A DNA stretch of 64,000 nt from Atrina japonica (GCA_030159075.1 BROG01000452.1:272501-336500); one strand, 5' to 3'. Positions 25,526 to 37,150 are shown, counted from the first letter of the stretch. Numbers and translations are program-made. The notes: a model not told the origin generated them from the sequence alone.

Positions 25526-25804
25526 ATGTATACCGATTTGTATCGTTATAAAACATGAGATTGGTAAATAATTTCCTTTCTATCGAGATACCGAACAGTA
25601 TTACAGGACCTGGCACAAATAAACTTGAGACTTAGAGTTAAATATCATATATACGCAAGCATGTCCAGTTGCAACGTAAATGTTTTTGTTGTTACCTTAA
25701 AATCATGGAAAGTAAGATGAGATTGAGTAAGGTGTAAATTTGGACAATTCGGACCAAGATGGCTTATCGAATCATATACAAGTTGATTTCTTTGATATGC
25801 TGTT

Positions 25805-26971
25805 TTACATTTTTGGATTCGTTTTTGAAATAGGTTTTACATCTCCGTGTAATTGCCGCCACAAATAAACAATAGAGGACGCGAATTTTTGGTGACACCC
25901 GAATGCACCACGAAGGAAATTTCGGTGACAACTACCCATTCGAAGGAACTTATTATGTTCCGGCTTTATCCCAAGTTTTAGTGCAACAATTCCAAGATAT
26001 GAATCATCTATTGTCAAATACCGAACATATGGAAACACATAATGAAACATTTTGGCAACTTCCATAGCCACCAAGTAAGCTCCACCTGCTAAATATGGCG
26101 GCCATTTTCCGTGTGGATAGTCTTTCCAGGATACATACCATTTACTTCCTTTATCTCTATAAGGCGTAGATTTGGGTAACAAAAACCCTGTAAAAAGTCT
26201 ATCATGACCATAACGTTTCAGAAAATTGATAATATTTGGCATGTTAACAATATAATCATCGTCGACGAAAAATATATATCTCGCTTTTGTACAATATTTT
26301 ACGGCCCAGTTAAAGCCCATTATGGTTTTGTGTGTATTATTTTGATAGGCATCCACAAAGTCTTCCTGAATGATATCCAAATGTCGAGAACTTTCTTTTT
26401 GAATTTCTTTCTGATGTTCTGTGGACGCACCAAGTAAGAAGGCCATTTTAACAAACTTGGATGTAAAGTTACCCCACGTCTGTCGAACTGCCTCTCGTTT
26501 TTTGAAATACTTTGCTGCAGATTTTATGAGCACGAGCAACGAAAACGCATCATCATTTACTCCAAAATACTTTGAGCATACATTCGGGTTCAATGTATAT
26601 GAAAATGGATGAGGATTAATGATTTTGATGTTCTTGTGAAAATCTTTGTTCTTTTCGATGGAACGGAGTATATGAAACATATCTATGTTCAATGGGTGAG
26701 AAAAATTCATCGTTTTGGGTTTCTTTACTGTTATTTTCGGACGTAGAGTTGTTCCTTCAGTTGCGCGTGTTGTTGTTTTAGCAGCTGTCGTCTGCTTGAT
26801 ATCCCTTTGAATAAATGTCGCATTTTTATTCAGACGGCTATGTGTATTGGGTAATACATGCCGACCGTTATTATTGGGAATCCTTTGCACAATTATATGA
26901 AATACAACGAAACCATATATTCCAGTCAGAACTAATTTACCAATTGCTTTTAACAGCCATATGATTCTCAT
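25805..26971 (-). CDS. Beta-1,3-galactosyltransferase-like protein (GT31)
   Basis: A 388-residue type II Golgi glycosyltransferase. It has a short cytoplasmic tail, a membrane anchor at about residues 7-28, a Thr/Lys-rich stem (about 55-90), then a GT31 catalytic domain. The family motifs are in order: KKREAVRQTWG (157-167), EDFVDAYQNNTHKT (203-216), the metal-binding FFVDDDYIVN (DDD 237-239), YP...PPYLAGGAYL (285-300) and IDDSYLG (321-327, the EDVxxG position). N-glycosylation sequons lie at N50, N89, N168 and N211. The enzyme should transfer Gal or GlcNAc from a UDP-sugar in beta-1,3 linkage; exact donor and acceptor cannot be told. The catalytic part is one uninterrupted exon, usual for B3GALT genes. 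An A at -3 favours this ATG, but an upstream in-frame ATG may exist in a 5' exon (27392). Confidence 0.93.
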   Translation of the reverse strand: MRIIWLLKAIGKLVLTGIYGFVVFHIIVQRIPNNNGRHVLPNTHSRLNKNATFIQRDIKQTTAAKTTTRATEGTTLRPKITVKKPKTMNFSHPLNIDMFHILRSIEKNKDFHKNIKIINPHPFSYTLNPNVCSKYFGVNDDAFSLLVLIKSAAKYFKKREAVRQTWGNFTSKFVKMAFLLGASTEHQKEIQKESSRHLDIIQEDFVDAYQNNTHKTIMGFNWAVKYCTKARYIFFVDDDYIVNMPNIINFLKRYGHDRLFTGFLLPKSTPYRDKGSKWYVSWKDYPHGKWPPYLAGGAYLVAMEVAKMFHYVFPYVRYLTIDDSYLGIVALKLGIKPEHNKFLRMGSCHRNFLRGAFGCHQKFASSIVYLWRQLHGDVKPISKTNPKM

Positions 26972-26996
26972 CTTCTCAGTTTCTGTAAGTTTAGAG

Positions 26997-27372
26997 CTGA
27001 AATGATAAAAAGTAATTTGGTAATATTACAAATGCTTTGCAAAAAAAAAAAAAATGAAAATAAAAACTACGTCTTCAAATGCTAAGATCAACGGTAAAAA
27101 TAATATAAAGATTCTACTTTTTGGCACGGTGGATGCTGATCTAAACTGCTCATGTTTTCTGATCTGTCGCGCAGAGGATTTAACACAATGCGCAACATAT
27201 CAGAAAACAGAGATCAGTTTTTAATTAGATTGGGTTAATGCTTCTTCAAGCAATAACATAGCTAATATGCAGAAGTCTTTTATACACATATGATAATAGG
27301 TATAGACATAATAGACAAAACATCAAGTGTCAGACATTATAAATAAAAGAGGAATTGTCAGAAGACACTTAC
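26997..27372 (-). other. Probable 5' intron of the glycosyltransferase gene
   Basis: The donor GTAAGT lies at 27372-27367, and the acceptor is TTTTTATCATTTCAG ending at 26997. The 376-bp intron contains a near-perfect 20-bp stem hairpin (27154-27208). It is inferred from splice consensus only. Confidence 0.65.
27154..27208. other. Hairpin in the putative intron
   Basis: Arms 27154-27173 and 27189-27208 pair over 20 bp with two mismatches around a 15-nt loop. Outer CTGATCT and AGATCAG segments can extend it through a bulge. It could be a pre-miRNA-like fold or a small foldback element. No mature RNA evidence is available. Confidence 0.6.
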
Positions 27373-27427
27373 CATTCCTGTGACAACGTCATAAAAACGT
27401 TCTCTGTTTTGGCGAGGTATAATCAAT
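27373..27427 (-). CDS. Probable 5' exon of the glycosyltransferase gene
   Basis: The exon end is set by the GTAAGT donor. The ATG at 27392-27390 followed by 17 nt joins the acceptor at 26996 to give MTLSQECSKLTETEK in frame with the main ATG (20 + 25 nt = 15 codons). A TGA in the same frame lies about 33 nt upstream, so this would be the first ATG of the frame. Its context is weak (T at -3), and leaky scanning to the second ATG is plausible. The 5' limit of the exon is unknown. Confidence 0.55.
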
Positions 27428-27808
27428 AATGGAATAAATATTGCAAAATATAGAGGAATATACTTACAGAAAGTACAAAAATCTAAAAGAAAATACTATT
27501 GAAGTGTTGTTTTATAAACATGTAGCCAAAGTGACATTAATGATGTATACGGCTTCAAACGTCAGTAATGAACAATGAGTAGGTCCTAACCAAACATACT
27601 TTTTTCTAATATTATATATACTTGCATACAATTTAACATAAAAAGTATTGAGAATAATTAAGGCCTTTCAAGCATTCAATGTTGTGCATTGAACTTTAGC
27701 CTGGAGCAATTTAACATCAATAAAGTTGGAAAAAGAGGAGTAAGACAAAGACATTGGCAATAGTAAAGTGTTTACTATCCATCAAAGATGATGAGAAATT
27801 ACTTAATG

Positions 27809-27898
<90 letters not shown>

Positions 27899-28660
27899 GT
27901 ACACTTTTGAAAAGAAATGCCAAACTATACTCAAAACGATCGTTTCTGTAATTGGGAATCAAAAACAGATGAACAATTCTTAAACAGAACATTGTAATAC
28001 GCAGGACCAAATTAACTGGTATCCCTACATCCGTCTAAGAGTAAGAGGTACCACAGTAAATCGACGGTGACTTTCTTATCGCTGAAAAGTTGAGAATTAA
28101 ATTACAGGTATCCATTTGAAATTTTATTTTGTTATAAAATAATTAACTGGTAGTATAATACCAAATACTGAGTTAACGTATACCCTCGGGAACTATAAAT
28201 GACTTATATTACAGACTAGTGCCTGGACAAAATATTACATGCTGCACTTGAAACGGGATGGTTTCAATTTAATAGACTGCTGATAATGACTTTGTCAATG
28301 TTGCCAGACTTAATTAGACTTGATGAGACACCGATGCGAGGAGAAATTACCGCGTTCAAAATAATTATGAATGTTTTTAGGTTGTATGTGTAATCATTAT
28401 TACAATAACTTGTAACACGCAGTTTTGTTCAAGTATTTATGATTACTCTGAGGAAGCTTCTACTCTCGATGCTGCTGAAATAGACATAGATATGCCATCG
28501 TGTGAAAGTGTTTGTTTGATGGGTTCCATTGATTAGTTTTAAAAATCAGGTTTTATATTTTATTTTATTTTTAAACCTGATTTGTAAATTGCAGATATTG
28601 TTGATAAGAGAAAAAAATAAGTAGGCAATAATACTGTCTAAACCTATGACCAGTGCCCTA
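27428..28660. other. Upstream flank of the glycosyltransferase gene, with a (TA)n tract
   Basis: A (TA)n microsatellite lies at 27810-27895. I saw no TATA box or initiator that could be defended as the promoter. The rest is unassigned. Confidence 0.5.
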
Positions 28661-29140
28661 TAAATGGTCAGATCGGGTCGTCATAGCAACATAACCTTTA
28701 TAAATGGTCAGATCGGGTCGTCATAGCAACCTAACCTTTATAAATGGTCAGATCGGGTCGTCATAGCAACCTAACCTTTATAAATGGTCAGATCGGGTCG
28801 TCATAGCAACCTAACCTTTATAGATGGTCAGATCGGGTCGTCATAGCAACCTAACCTTTATAAATGGTCAGATCGGGTCGTCATAGCAACCTAACCTTTA
28901 TAAATGGTCAGATCGGGTCGTCATAGCAACCTAACCTTTATAAATGGTCAGATCGGGTCGTCATAGCAACCTAACCTTTATAAATGGTCAGATCGGGTCG
29001 TCATAGCAACCTAACCTTTATAAATGGTCAGATCGGGTCGTCATAGCAACCTAACCTTTATAAATGGTCAGATCGGGTCGTCATAGCAACCTAACCTTTA
29101 TAAATGGTCAGATCGGGTCGTCATATCAACCTAACCTTTT
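28661..29140. repeat. 40-bp satellite, 12 units
   Basis: Exactly twelve 40-bp units of the form TAAATGGTCAGATCGGGTCG plus TCATAGCAACCTAACCTTTA, differing at only a few positions (28691, 28823 and the last unit). Each unit contains GTCGTCATAGCAAC, which fits the RFX/X-box consensus RYYNYY-N2-RRNRAC; the last unit has one change. The near-identity implies recent homogenisation. It lies about 1.2 kb upstream of the probable first exon of the glycosyltransferase. Confidence 0.97.
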
Positions 29141-29247
29141 TCATGTTTGGTCTGATCGATATAAAGCCCATATGAAAAATCGTATTTTTAAATTGCGTTT
29201 GTAGACTACAAACTGCTCACAAAAATTGCAGTACATGCATTTGACAA

Positions 29248-29400
29248 AAATACAGTAAAACTTACTTAAACGACCACCTGTGTATAAAGAACACTTGATC
29301 ATAAAGACTATTTTTGCTTTCTTCAATAGTACCATTTGTATAAAAATCAACCTCTATATAAAGATCACCTCCCTATAAAGACTGGTTTTGTTATGTTCGT
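29248..29400 (+). repeat. AAAGACCAC-type repeat element, copy 2
   Basis: Colinear with 18395-18640: TACAGTAAAACTTACTTAAA at the start, then CGACCACCTGTGTATAAAG, AAATCAACCTCTATATAAAG and a third AAAGAC phrase. It shows that the pattern is a dispersed element. Confidence 0.6.
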
Positions 29401-29579
29401 GAGAATGTAAATTATCTGTCCATAGCTATCACTATTAACGCGTTTTAACAGAAAGATACAGTGTGAATCTGTATTAATGGATAACTTAGTTATATACTGT
29501 GCTGCTGGAACATTTGTCATTTTGTCTTCCACTTCACCTAAGTTGTTTATATTTATTTTTAAATTGAATTTTGTCTGAT
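29401..29579. other. Unassigned
   Basis: A short stretch with nothing supported. Confidence 0.5.
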
Positions 29580-29790
29580 GGCATAATCAAGCACAATTTT
29601 CTGTCATATGGTGGCGGCCAGATTTTAGTGGTATAGGTATAGGTTTCAATGAACCTGGGGAAGATCACTTGTCTTCCGTATGTACACTGACATACTTTCT
29701 TAAAAATCAGCTTAGGTTCCAACCGGACTTGAACCCACGTTGACTAGAGATGAGTTCCTTTATGGTGTAAAGCGCTATAATCTAAACAGT
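29580..29790 (-). mobile_element. SINE family D
   Basis: On the minus strand a box B (GGGTTCAAGTCC) is followed by GGAACCTAAGCTGATT, AGAAAGTATGTCAG, ACTTACGGAAG-like and CTGGCCGCCACCATATGAC blocks. The same order recurs at 54310-54540, and a 3' scrap lies near 42310-42350. Confidence 0.6.
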
Positions 29791-30640
29791 CGTCCACGTA
29801 AGTCTACAGCTGTTTAGATACTTCATAACACAAAGTGTCATGGACAGGTTCATGGACAGATAGGCACACTGCTTTTGCCTGTATTACACAGTGGGGATAT
29901 CTTCTTAAATTCAGATGACTATTGTCTTTTCTTTCATTGTTGTATATTGAAGAGTAAAAAAGGTATTTTTTGGAAAAAAAAACACAGCCAATGTTCCTTT
30001 AAAAGTCGACCTGTTCCTGCGACGACTGCTTTATTATGTAATCAGCCTTACGTATCACACTAAGACACGTGGTTCTTACTTTGGCTCCACGATGGAACAG
30101 TCACTATCATATCTATCAGTCTATGGAATGAGCCAGTGCCAGGAAAAGAGCCCTGGACCATTCGTTGCTACTCCAATGTTCTTCTGCTACACCACCGATT
30201 GATATGACTCTGTACAGAAAATCGAATTCGGATATGGTACTATGAATTTTAATTTTTAATCAAGACAGATAATTTTCCTGAAGTTTTCTTTCTTAACCAA
30301 TCAGATTTCATCATTAGCCCAAGTTAAGTAAATGTTTAGTAAAATTCTGAAAATTGATGTTGTCAGACTCTGGACCTGCAGTCAAATTCTCTATCGAGAA
30401 AATCTTTTTATACATGTTGTTTTTCGATTTCACAGTAACTGCATCCTTGAATCTCAAACTAGAGGCTACCAGGAGCCTGTATAGCTCAACTGGATTATAT
30501 TCACCAAGTTTAGTTTCAAATTGCAAAGCAGTCTCAGATGTGTTTACCATAGGATCTAATCTTAAACTATGTTATCCGTTGGAAGCCTTCTTGGATGGGA
30601 TGTGAACCTGCTGAACACTTTTTTAAATAGGGACCAACCA
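29791..30640. other. Mostly unassigned; MITE relative at 30230-30345
   Basis: On the minus strand, 30345-30230 shares TTAAGTCTAAACATTT-like, AATCTGATTGGTT-like and GAAAATTATCTGTCTTGA-like blocks with the MITE at 25371-25525, so it is a diverged copy. The remaining sequence shows nothing recognisable. Confidence 0.4.
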
Positions 30641-31055
30641 AATACTATTGTGACTAAGTTTGGTTCCAAGTGGCCTGGTGGTTTCAGAGGTCGAGAACAT
30701 CTCTGAATGTGTTTTTCATTTGGTGCAATGTTTAACAATGTTTTGCGCTGATGGCCATGTTTTATGGTGGATGGGCAAAGTTCTAACAATCTTAATAAAG
30801 GATCTTACATGCATCATTCCTGTAAAGTTTCGTTCAACTTGGTTCAATAGTTTTAGTGGAGATAATCAAATTATGTTTTCCCAATAGTTTCAAATTTTAA
30901 ACTATGGAATGTCCTGCATTAGCAGCCATGTTTTATTTTGGCGGATCAGAAAAAGAAGACAGAGAAGATGATGGAAATGTAAAAGTTTACAGACGGATGA
31001 CAGAGCCCAAGTAATGATAAAAGTTCACATGACCTGTGGCCAGGTGAGCTAAAAA
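30641..31055 (+). repeat. Dispersed repeat ending in CAGGTGAGCTAAAAA
   Basis: Segments such as GTTTGGTTCCAAGTGGCC, GGTGGTTTCAGAGG and GACGGATGACAGAGCCCAAG, then GGCCAGGTGAGCTAAAA, are found again in the adjoining copy that ends at 32010. The class is unknown and the element is non-coding. Confidence 0.6.
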
Positions 31056-31059
31056 TATA

Positions 31060-32010
31060 GTTGGTCGCGAAGGCAGGCCATATCCACCCAGTAGTTTAGA
31101 AGTTGCGCCCAGAAACGATTTTCCGTAACTGTGACTTAATTTCCAGAAAGTAGGTCAGACAGACCTTAGTACCCAAAAGGCACATCTAGAGCATATGAGG
31201 ATCATTTGTGTGAAGTATGGTTCCAATCCACCCTATAGTTTAGAATTTCTTCTCCGGAAACGAAATGTGAACGATTTTCAGTAATTGTGATCTAGTTTCC
31301 AGAAAGTAGGTCAGACAGGCCTTAGTACCCCAAAAGGCACATCTAGGGTACATGGGGATCATTTGTGTAAAGTACGGTTCCAATCCATCCATTTATAAAG
31401 CTCGCTATTATAGTTTTAATATCGGAGATAATATCCGAAAATAATGAAAATCGCTAAAAATTTGACATTTAATGGCCATTACTCATAATCAATATATTAA
31501 ATTCTTCAGCAATATTTAACACAGGTAGATCTTGTCCTGTTGATTATTTTTGGCCAGCTAATTTTGACGTTTCGTTTTAGAGTTGTTTGCCAAAAACTTC
31601 GAAAATCATAAAAAACTAAACATTTTTGGGGCAATAACTCAAAATTAGGTTGTTCGACTTATCCGAAATTTTAGGGTAGATAGATATTGTGCTTCTGATC
31701 ATTTCTGGCGTATTAGTTTTGACGCGTTTTGTTTCAGTTTTGAGCAATTTGCCAAGAACTGCAGTTTTCTGCAGTTTTACCCGTATGTTCTATTTATAGC
31801 TATGGCGACCATATTGGATGGTCGACAAACGTAGTGGAAATAATTCTGAATCTAGACAAACCAAGAACATGTGTGACCATGGTTGGTTCCATATGGCCAG
31901 GTGGTTTCAGAGGAGAATATTTTTAAAAGGTTTACTGCAGACGGATAGCGGACGACGGAACCCAAGCGATGGCATAAGTTTACATGACACTATGGGTCAG
32001 GTGAGCTAAT
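31060..32010 (+). repeat. Dispersed repeat with internal ~155-bp duplication
   Basis: Two tandem units (about 31085-31235 and 31236-31395) share TTTCCAGAAAGTAGGTCAGA and AAAAGGCACATCTAG. The end repeats the neighbour's pattern: GGTTCCATATGGCCAGGTGG, AGACGGATAGCGGACGACGG, then GGTCAGGTGAGCTAATAG. Confidence 0.65.
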
Positions 32011-32079
32011 AGAAACTGCTTATGTCATCATTTTAAATTCTCGTCGTGTTCCACCAATTATAAATGTGAACTGTTTAAA

Positions 32080-32405
32080 AAATAATCAACGGAATTCAGT
32101 GTTCTGTCGTATTATTTGTACAGCATTATTTTGAGGATTTTTACGAGTGTATGCCAAGGCTCATGGCTCATATACATTAGTATGACGGATCAATTACAAC
32201 TATATCATTTCAATGCAGTTCTATGAATACCGCGCTTATAAAAAATAATAAAGGTGATCAATTGTTCTGTCGTATTATTTGCATAATGTTATTCTGTGGA
32301 TTTTTACGAGTGTATGTCAAGGCTCATGGCTCATATATAATTGGCCAATTTCAACTACATCAATGTGTGTATAGTTATGTGAACGTTGAACTATCCGACA
32401 GTTGT
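32080..32405. repeat. 163-bp tandem duplication
   Basis: GTTCTGTCGTATTATTTG begins at 32101 and again at 32264. Both are followed by GGATTTTTACGAGTGTATG and CAAGGCTCATGGCTCATATA, with moderate divergence between units. Confidence 0.85.
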
Positions 32406-32444
32406 TGGTGAAATGTCTGCGTAGAATTATCAATTTTGTATTGG

Positions 32445-32620
32445 AATTTGAATTCAAACTCGCTGAGGCTGTGGCCGGTCAACAAGGGATGCATACTGTT
32501 TCCATGCCACCTCTATATTTTCCGGAGATCCGTGTTTTTTTTCCAAATGTTTTCCAAATGTGTACACTACCTCTTTAATCTCTTGACAAGTAATACTTTG
32601 GTATCCACGACTTTTTCTCA
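32445..32620 (+). mobile_element. Naiad-type 3' UTR fragment, diverged
   Basis: GGCCGGTCAACAAGGGATGC, TTTCCATGCCACC, TTCCGGAGATCCGTGTTT and terminal ATACTTTGGTATCC blocks follow the family order. The middle is expanded by a short duplication of TTTTCCAAATG. Confidence 0.7.
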
Positions 32621-34263
32621 CAAATATAATTGTTTCAGTATTATCATAAAAAAATATTTTTATCTTTTTTCGATTAAAATGATGTCGATGGCTTTGTTTC
32701 AAATACTGCATCTTAAATCACGAAACACTGGTAGGATGAAGAGCTACAGGAATTCCGATGCTTTATAAGATATACAAATGGCAACTATATTGGATATAGA
32801 ATTCTCTGTAAATTAATAAAACTGGTTCAGTACACCATTTGCAACGTTCTGACTCCATTCATTCAGTGCTAATTCGGAAGGAGATTGTTGTATGTATTTC
32901 CAATTGCGGCGTATGTTAAACTCATTGTCCAACACTTGTGCAGCTCCTAGTTAGGGAAATGTATGTCATGATTACTATCAATCCGTTCTGCTGCTCCGTT
33001 GAATATAATTATTTGTATTACTTCCTGTAGGGTCCTAACTAGATCCCCGATGGCGACCATGTTGAGTGGGAGGGCAACAGGAAGGGGAACACATGCTCAT
33101 CATCCTGTCATGTTTCATTTTAATCCATTTCGTGGTTCTCTAGAAATGTTGACGGACAGCCGTCGAAAAGTGATTGCTAAGGGTTCGGTGACATTAAAAT
33201 GATTCGTTTTATGTCTTTCGACAGAAACCAGGAATGCTGTTTCATTGACGAAAATCAAAATTTAACTGACAAAGTTTCAGACAAAATCAACTTAAGATCC
33301 AGCGGGGAAGATATCCTCGAGGGACCTGCGAGACATTTAGTAATGATGCCCCTAACATCTAGTGAGCCAACGTTCGCGCCCGATGGAATCTAAGATCATT
33401 TTGTGAAAAGAAGTTTGTCCGTCTACTTGTGGAAGACGTGTCTTACAGTGGTTACATTGTAACCAAGTTCTCTCTTTCACAACTGGCTGTCATCATATAA
33501 CTGAAAACTATGGAGTCGCAAAAGACCACCATAGAATAAAGAAATCCTTGCTAACTAGAAATGGTACATTTTAGTGTTTGAAGCGCGAAGCCCCATCAAC
33601 TCGTTTAAGGTGGTCAGATCCCACTCAAACAACATGGTAAACAAGGGACCTAAAGAGACGTATGTGTCCTTTGCGCTTTGGCAATATGTTAAATCTTCCG
33701 GTCAGTAATATTCATACAACTGATATATATGTTAATTTGGCCTAGCTGTATCATAGGATACCCAATTACATCAAGAAAATATTACATTTAGACACCTATC
33801 TTTAAATATATACAGAATGAAGATAAAAGAGGGAAAATGGATACAATTCAGCCATAGCTTTGTTTTCAGACAAAACGACCGATTACCAGCATTGGTTTGC
33901 ACAATTCTGCCTAATGAATATTTACTTACAAGTGACATGTTATATTGGTATTGATTTAGTGTTAAATCATTTTAAATATTTAATTAATTTTACATGGCTA
34001 AGAATAATCCACTCATTTTGGCAATACAAAATCATTAAAGTTTTATGAACATTCAAGTGTGAATCTGCACTTCAAAATGAATAGATGCATCTAATGCCAT
34101 TACCAAATATTTGCGTTCTTTCATTGTAAGTGAACATCCTATACATCCTCCTTTGAAATCTTGTCAACTTTGTGCAATTCCGCATTGTTTAATGGATGCG
34201 TTTTATTCCCCGCGCTTTTCAATTATTAAAAGAAATTTAATCTAGTCCTATCATCAATTGTAT
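32621..34263. other. Intergenic, nothing recognised
   Basis: Small frames of 60-67 codons near 33000-33400 have no domain. No RNA gene or repeat relative was seen. Confidence 0.45.
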
Positions 34264-34350
34264 TGTTGTTTAACGTCCTACTCAAGAATCGTTCATTCAT
34301 ATGGAGAAATCACCAAATACCGGTAAAGGGCTTAAAATTTTTGGCTTGTT
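34264..34350 (-). mobile_element. SINE family A, 3' fragment
   Basis: On the minus strand it ends in CTTGAGTAGGACGTTAAAC, the family tail, and keeps about 85 bp of body (GGTGATTTCTCCATATGAAT). Confidence 0.75.
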
Positions 34351-34530
34351 TGAATGTCCAGTCCTGGAGTTTACGAAAAAACCTCACGTAGGCCATGGGA
34401 CACGATTGATGTTAGATGGTGTTTTCCGTTATACATGATCAAATAAACACGGTATAATGATGGTGACAAGCTGAATTTAAGATATCCATACAAAGATGAT
34501 TTCTACACAGAATTGATTCTTACTTACCGC

Positions 34531-34805
34531 GGTCTAGAGCTGACTGTCTCAGTCGGTAGCGCGCTCGAGTCTTGATCGTGAGGTAGTGACTTCGAGTCCA
34601 GCCGGCGGCAGGTCGGTTTCCCGTCCTGCGGATGAGAAAGTAAAACCGACGTCCCGCGTTGCAGTATATGCAGCACGTTAAAATAAACTCACTGCTCAAT
34701 GGCGCTTAGTGCCAAGCATAGGCCAAAATTTGAAGCCCCTCACCGGCATTGGTGACGTCCCCATATGAGTGAAAGATTCTTGAGTGATACGTTAAACAAC
34801 GATAC
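34531..34805 (+). mobile_element. tRNA-derived SINE family A, nearly full length
   Basis: The head has a box A-like TCTCAGTCGGTAGCGCGC and a box B-like ACTTCGAGTCC. It is followed by the body (GTCCCGCGTTGCAG, GCACGTTAAAATAAACTCAC, CATAGGCCAAAATTTGAAGC) and the tail TTGAGTGATACGTTAAACAA. Typical of a pol III-transcribed, LINE-mobilised non-coding element. Confidence 0.88.
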
Positions 34806-35219
34806 AAAAGAACAATTATTTATCTGTCTATAATATGTATTAGTCCCAACAATATAAATTACCACGACATACATTAAAAACAAAACAAAAAACTTCTCAA
34901 CTGATACATCGCTTGATATACGAACTTGCTTATCAGACCCGTCAGTTAGGCTGTCTCGATAGCGAGGTTTCACTGTATGTTTTGTTTTATTGCTGGGCTG
35001 AGAATTGTTATGAGGTTTGATGGGAACTTATTATTAGTGCTTGTGTAACTTAGAACATCTGGACCTTTCTGGGATATTTGTTGTTATTGTTTTGTTTCAA
35101 TATATTTCTTATTATGTCTACAAGTTTCTATATTTAGCCATATTTTCCATTGGAAACATGAATGTACTAGAGAGGTAATTTCTCGATTTTCCCTTATCTA
35201 ACATTTTCTGGAAGTGTAC

Positions 35220-35265
<46 letters not shown>

Positions 35266-36597
35266 CATACTAATTGGAATTTATGTGTGTATTCGAGCGA
35301 ATCACTTTTAATATTACGTTCGGATTGGATTGGAATTTATGTGCGTATTCGAGTGGATCTATGACTACACGAACTGATCAACAACGGACATTGATATTGT
35401 AAGTTTTGTTTCTCATTATTAAAACCATCATTGAGATAATTTTTTATTTTGTTATTGTTAATAAAATTTATAAATTTACTGTACTATGTTCTTGACTGTT
35501 TCTGGCTTTTTGTCTTGACTTTAGGGTAATTCTGATCCATTTTAGTCATTTTCCATCTAAAATCAAACTCTTTCTATCAATTGTCACGTGGGTAATTTGC
35601 ACGTACCTGATAACCATAGTCTCTTCATACGGGAAACAATAGTATTTCACACAAACAGAGGTCATCTGTTGATTAGACTAACATTCAACTGTCGACACGA
35701 ACCGTTAATACGTTTAATAAGATATTAAACTAAAACGTTTTTAATCAGTAATGTTGGATGATACTCTTTGTCATTACGAGAGATATGTTACTATGGGAAT
35801 CTTACAGGACAAGTATAGAAGATATAGCATTTCAATTCTATTTGCTTCATTTCGAGAAAACCCGTCGCAGTTATTTATGAACATACTGTAAAATCAAACT
35901 TACAGGTCTAAATCACTGCGCATGACGATCGTTTGTCATTCAGACTTCAACGGTTCTGTAGTTTATGTTGTCAAATCCACACAAAGTAGAAATGCAAGGC
36001 CATAACGGTATAATGTTAAATTTAATTTATTAGTTTACAATTTAGTCATAATACAATATTGTTTTTATAGTAAAATCGATCTAATCTGGCAGGGTGGCGT
36101 TTTGTGAACCCTATCCTGACCTGGACAATATTAAATCTTAGGTTATAAAGCATAACATTAGAATTTTCATTGACTAGAGTAATCGTTCTGAATTGTCACC
36201 ATACATTAGAGAGTGTCCCGTGAGGAATAAAATGATTTTTTTCCGTGTAGCTTGTCGTAACCGAAAACGGTGAGTAGAATCGACCGTATGACAATCAAAA
36301 CGTTACTCCGCCCGCCACCTTATGTGAAACGGACAATACCTATAGGAAACATCGTGTGGTCTAAAATGCACTTCATTTTTCAAATTATAAATAACACTTT
36401 AATCACAGATTGTATACTGAATAGTTAAATATTTATTTATCTGATATTGTCATCGCTTGCTCTCGAAATCATCTGTCAATATCAATTAATTTATCATTTT
36501 GGTTTTTTTCTCAATATTTTTCAAATCTTTAGCTTCTATCGACGGCAATGACAATTATCTGTTTCACAATCTCTGTTCTTCTAGACAAGATACTGTT
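34806..36597. other. Intergenic; (TA)n at 35225-35264 and a short duplication
   Basis: A duplicated phrase GGAATTTATGTGTGTATTCG (about 35277 and 35333) follows the TA tract. The rest shows no gene or repeat relative. Confidence 0.5.
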
Positions 36598-36805
36598 TGT
36601 GGCCGTCTAGTTGTAGAGCATTCAACTCGAAAACGATAATCCTGGGTTCAATTACAGGAACCGGGTTCCATCAAATAGTTTATAAAACGGCTGAGTCTGT
36701 TCCTTCGCCAAGCGCTTGGCATACGAAGTGAACGTCATGGAACTTCCGGATGAGACCTGAACCTGAGGTCACGTTGGGCGTGTCACGTAACAAAAAACTA
36801 ACAAC
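36598..36805 (+). mobile_element. tRNA-derived SINE family B
   Basis: The head contains TGGCCGTCTAGTTGTAGAGC and box B GGGTTCAATTAC. The central segment GTTCCTTCGCCAAGCGCTTG plus ACGAAGTGAACGTCATGG matches SINEs at 20205 and 51712. Confidence 0.75.
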
Positions 36806-36929
36806 ATCGGCATCAGTCCATACCGGAGTTCAAAATGAATATAAGTCCTTGCAGAATGAAAAGAAAATCCATTAAAACAAATTAGACACACGCTAGATCA
36901 TCCGGTACAGTATCTATTAATTGCCTCAG

Positions 36930-37150
36930 GAGCCGGCCTGGCTCAGTCGGCAGCGAGCTCTTTCGGATGAGACAGTAAAAACTGGAGGTCCCGTGTCACA
37001 GTAGGTGTCAGCACGTTAAAGAACCGTCACTGCTCAATGGCCGTAAGTGCCGAACATAGGCCAAAATTTGAAGCCCTTCACTGGCATTTGGTGACGTCTC
37101 CATTTGAGTGAAATATTCTTGAGTGGGACGTTAAACAACAATAAAAAAAC
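36930..37150 (+). mobile_element. SINE family A with internal deletion of box B
   Basis: The head AGCCGGCCTGGCTCAGTCGG runs straight into CTCTTTCGGATGAGACAGTA, skipping the box B segment. The body and tail (GAGTGGGACGTTAAACAACA) are complete. Confidence 0.88.

Noticed and set aside
26204..26612. Plus-strand frames over the glycosyltransferase
   Set aside because: Antisense shadows of the GT31 coding exon.
28661..29140. CRISPR-like array
   Set aside because: The whole 40-bp unit repeats with no variable spacers; it is a satellite in eukaryotic DNA.
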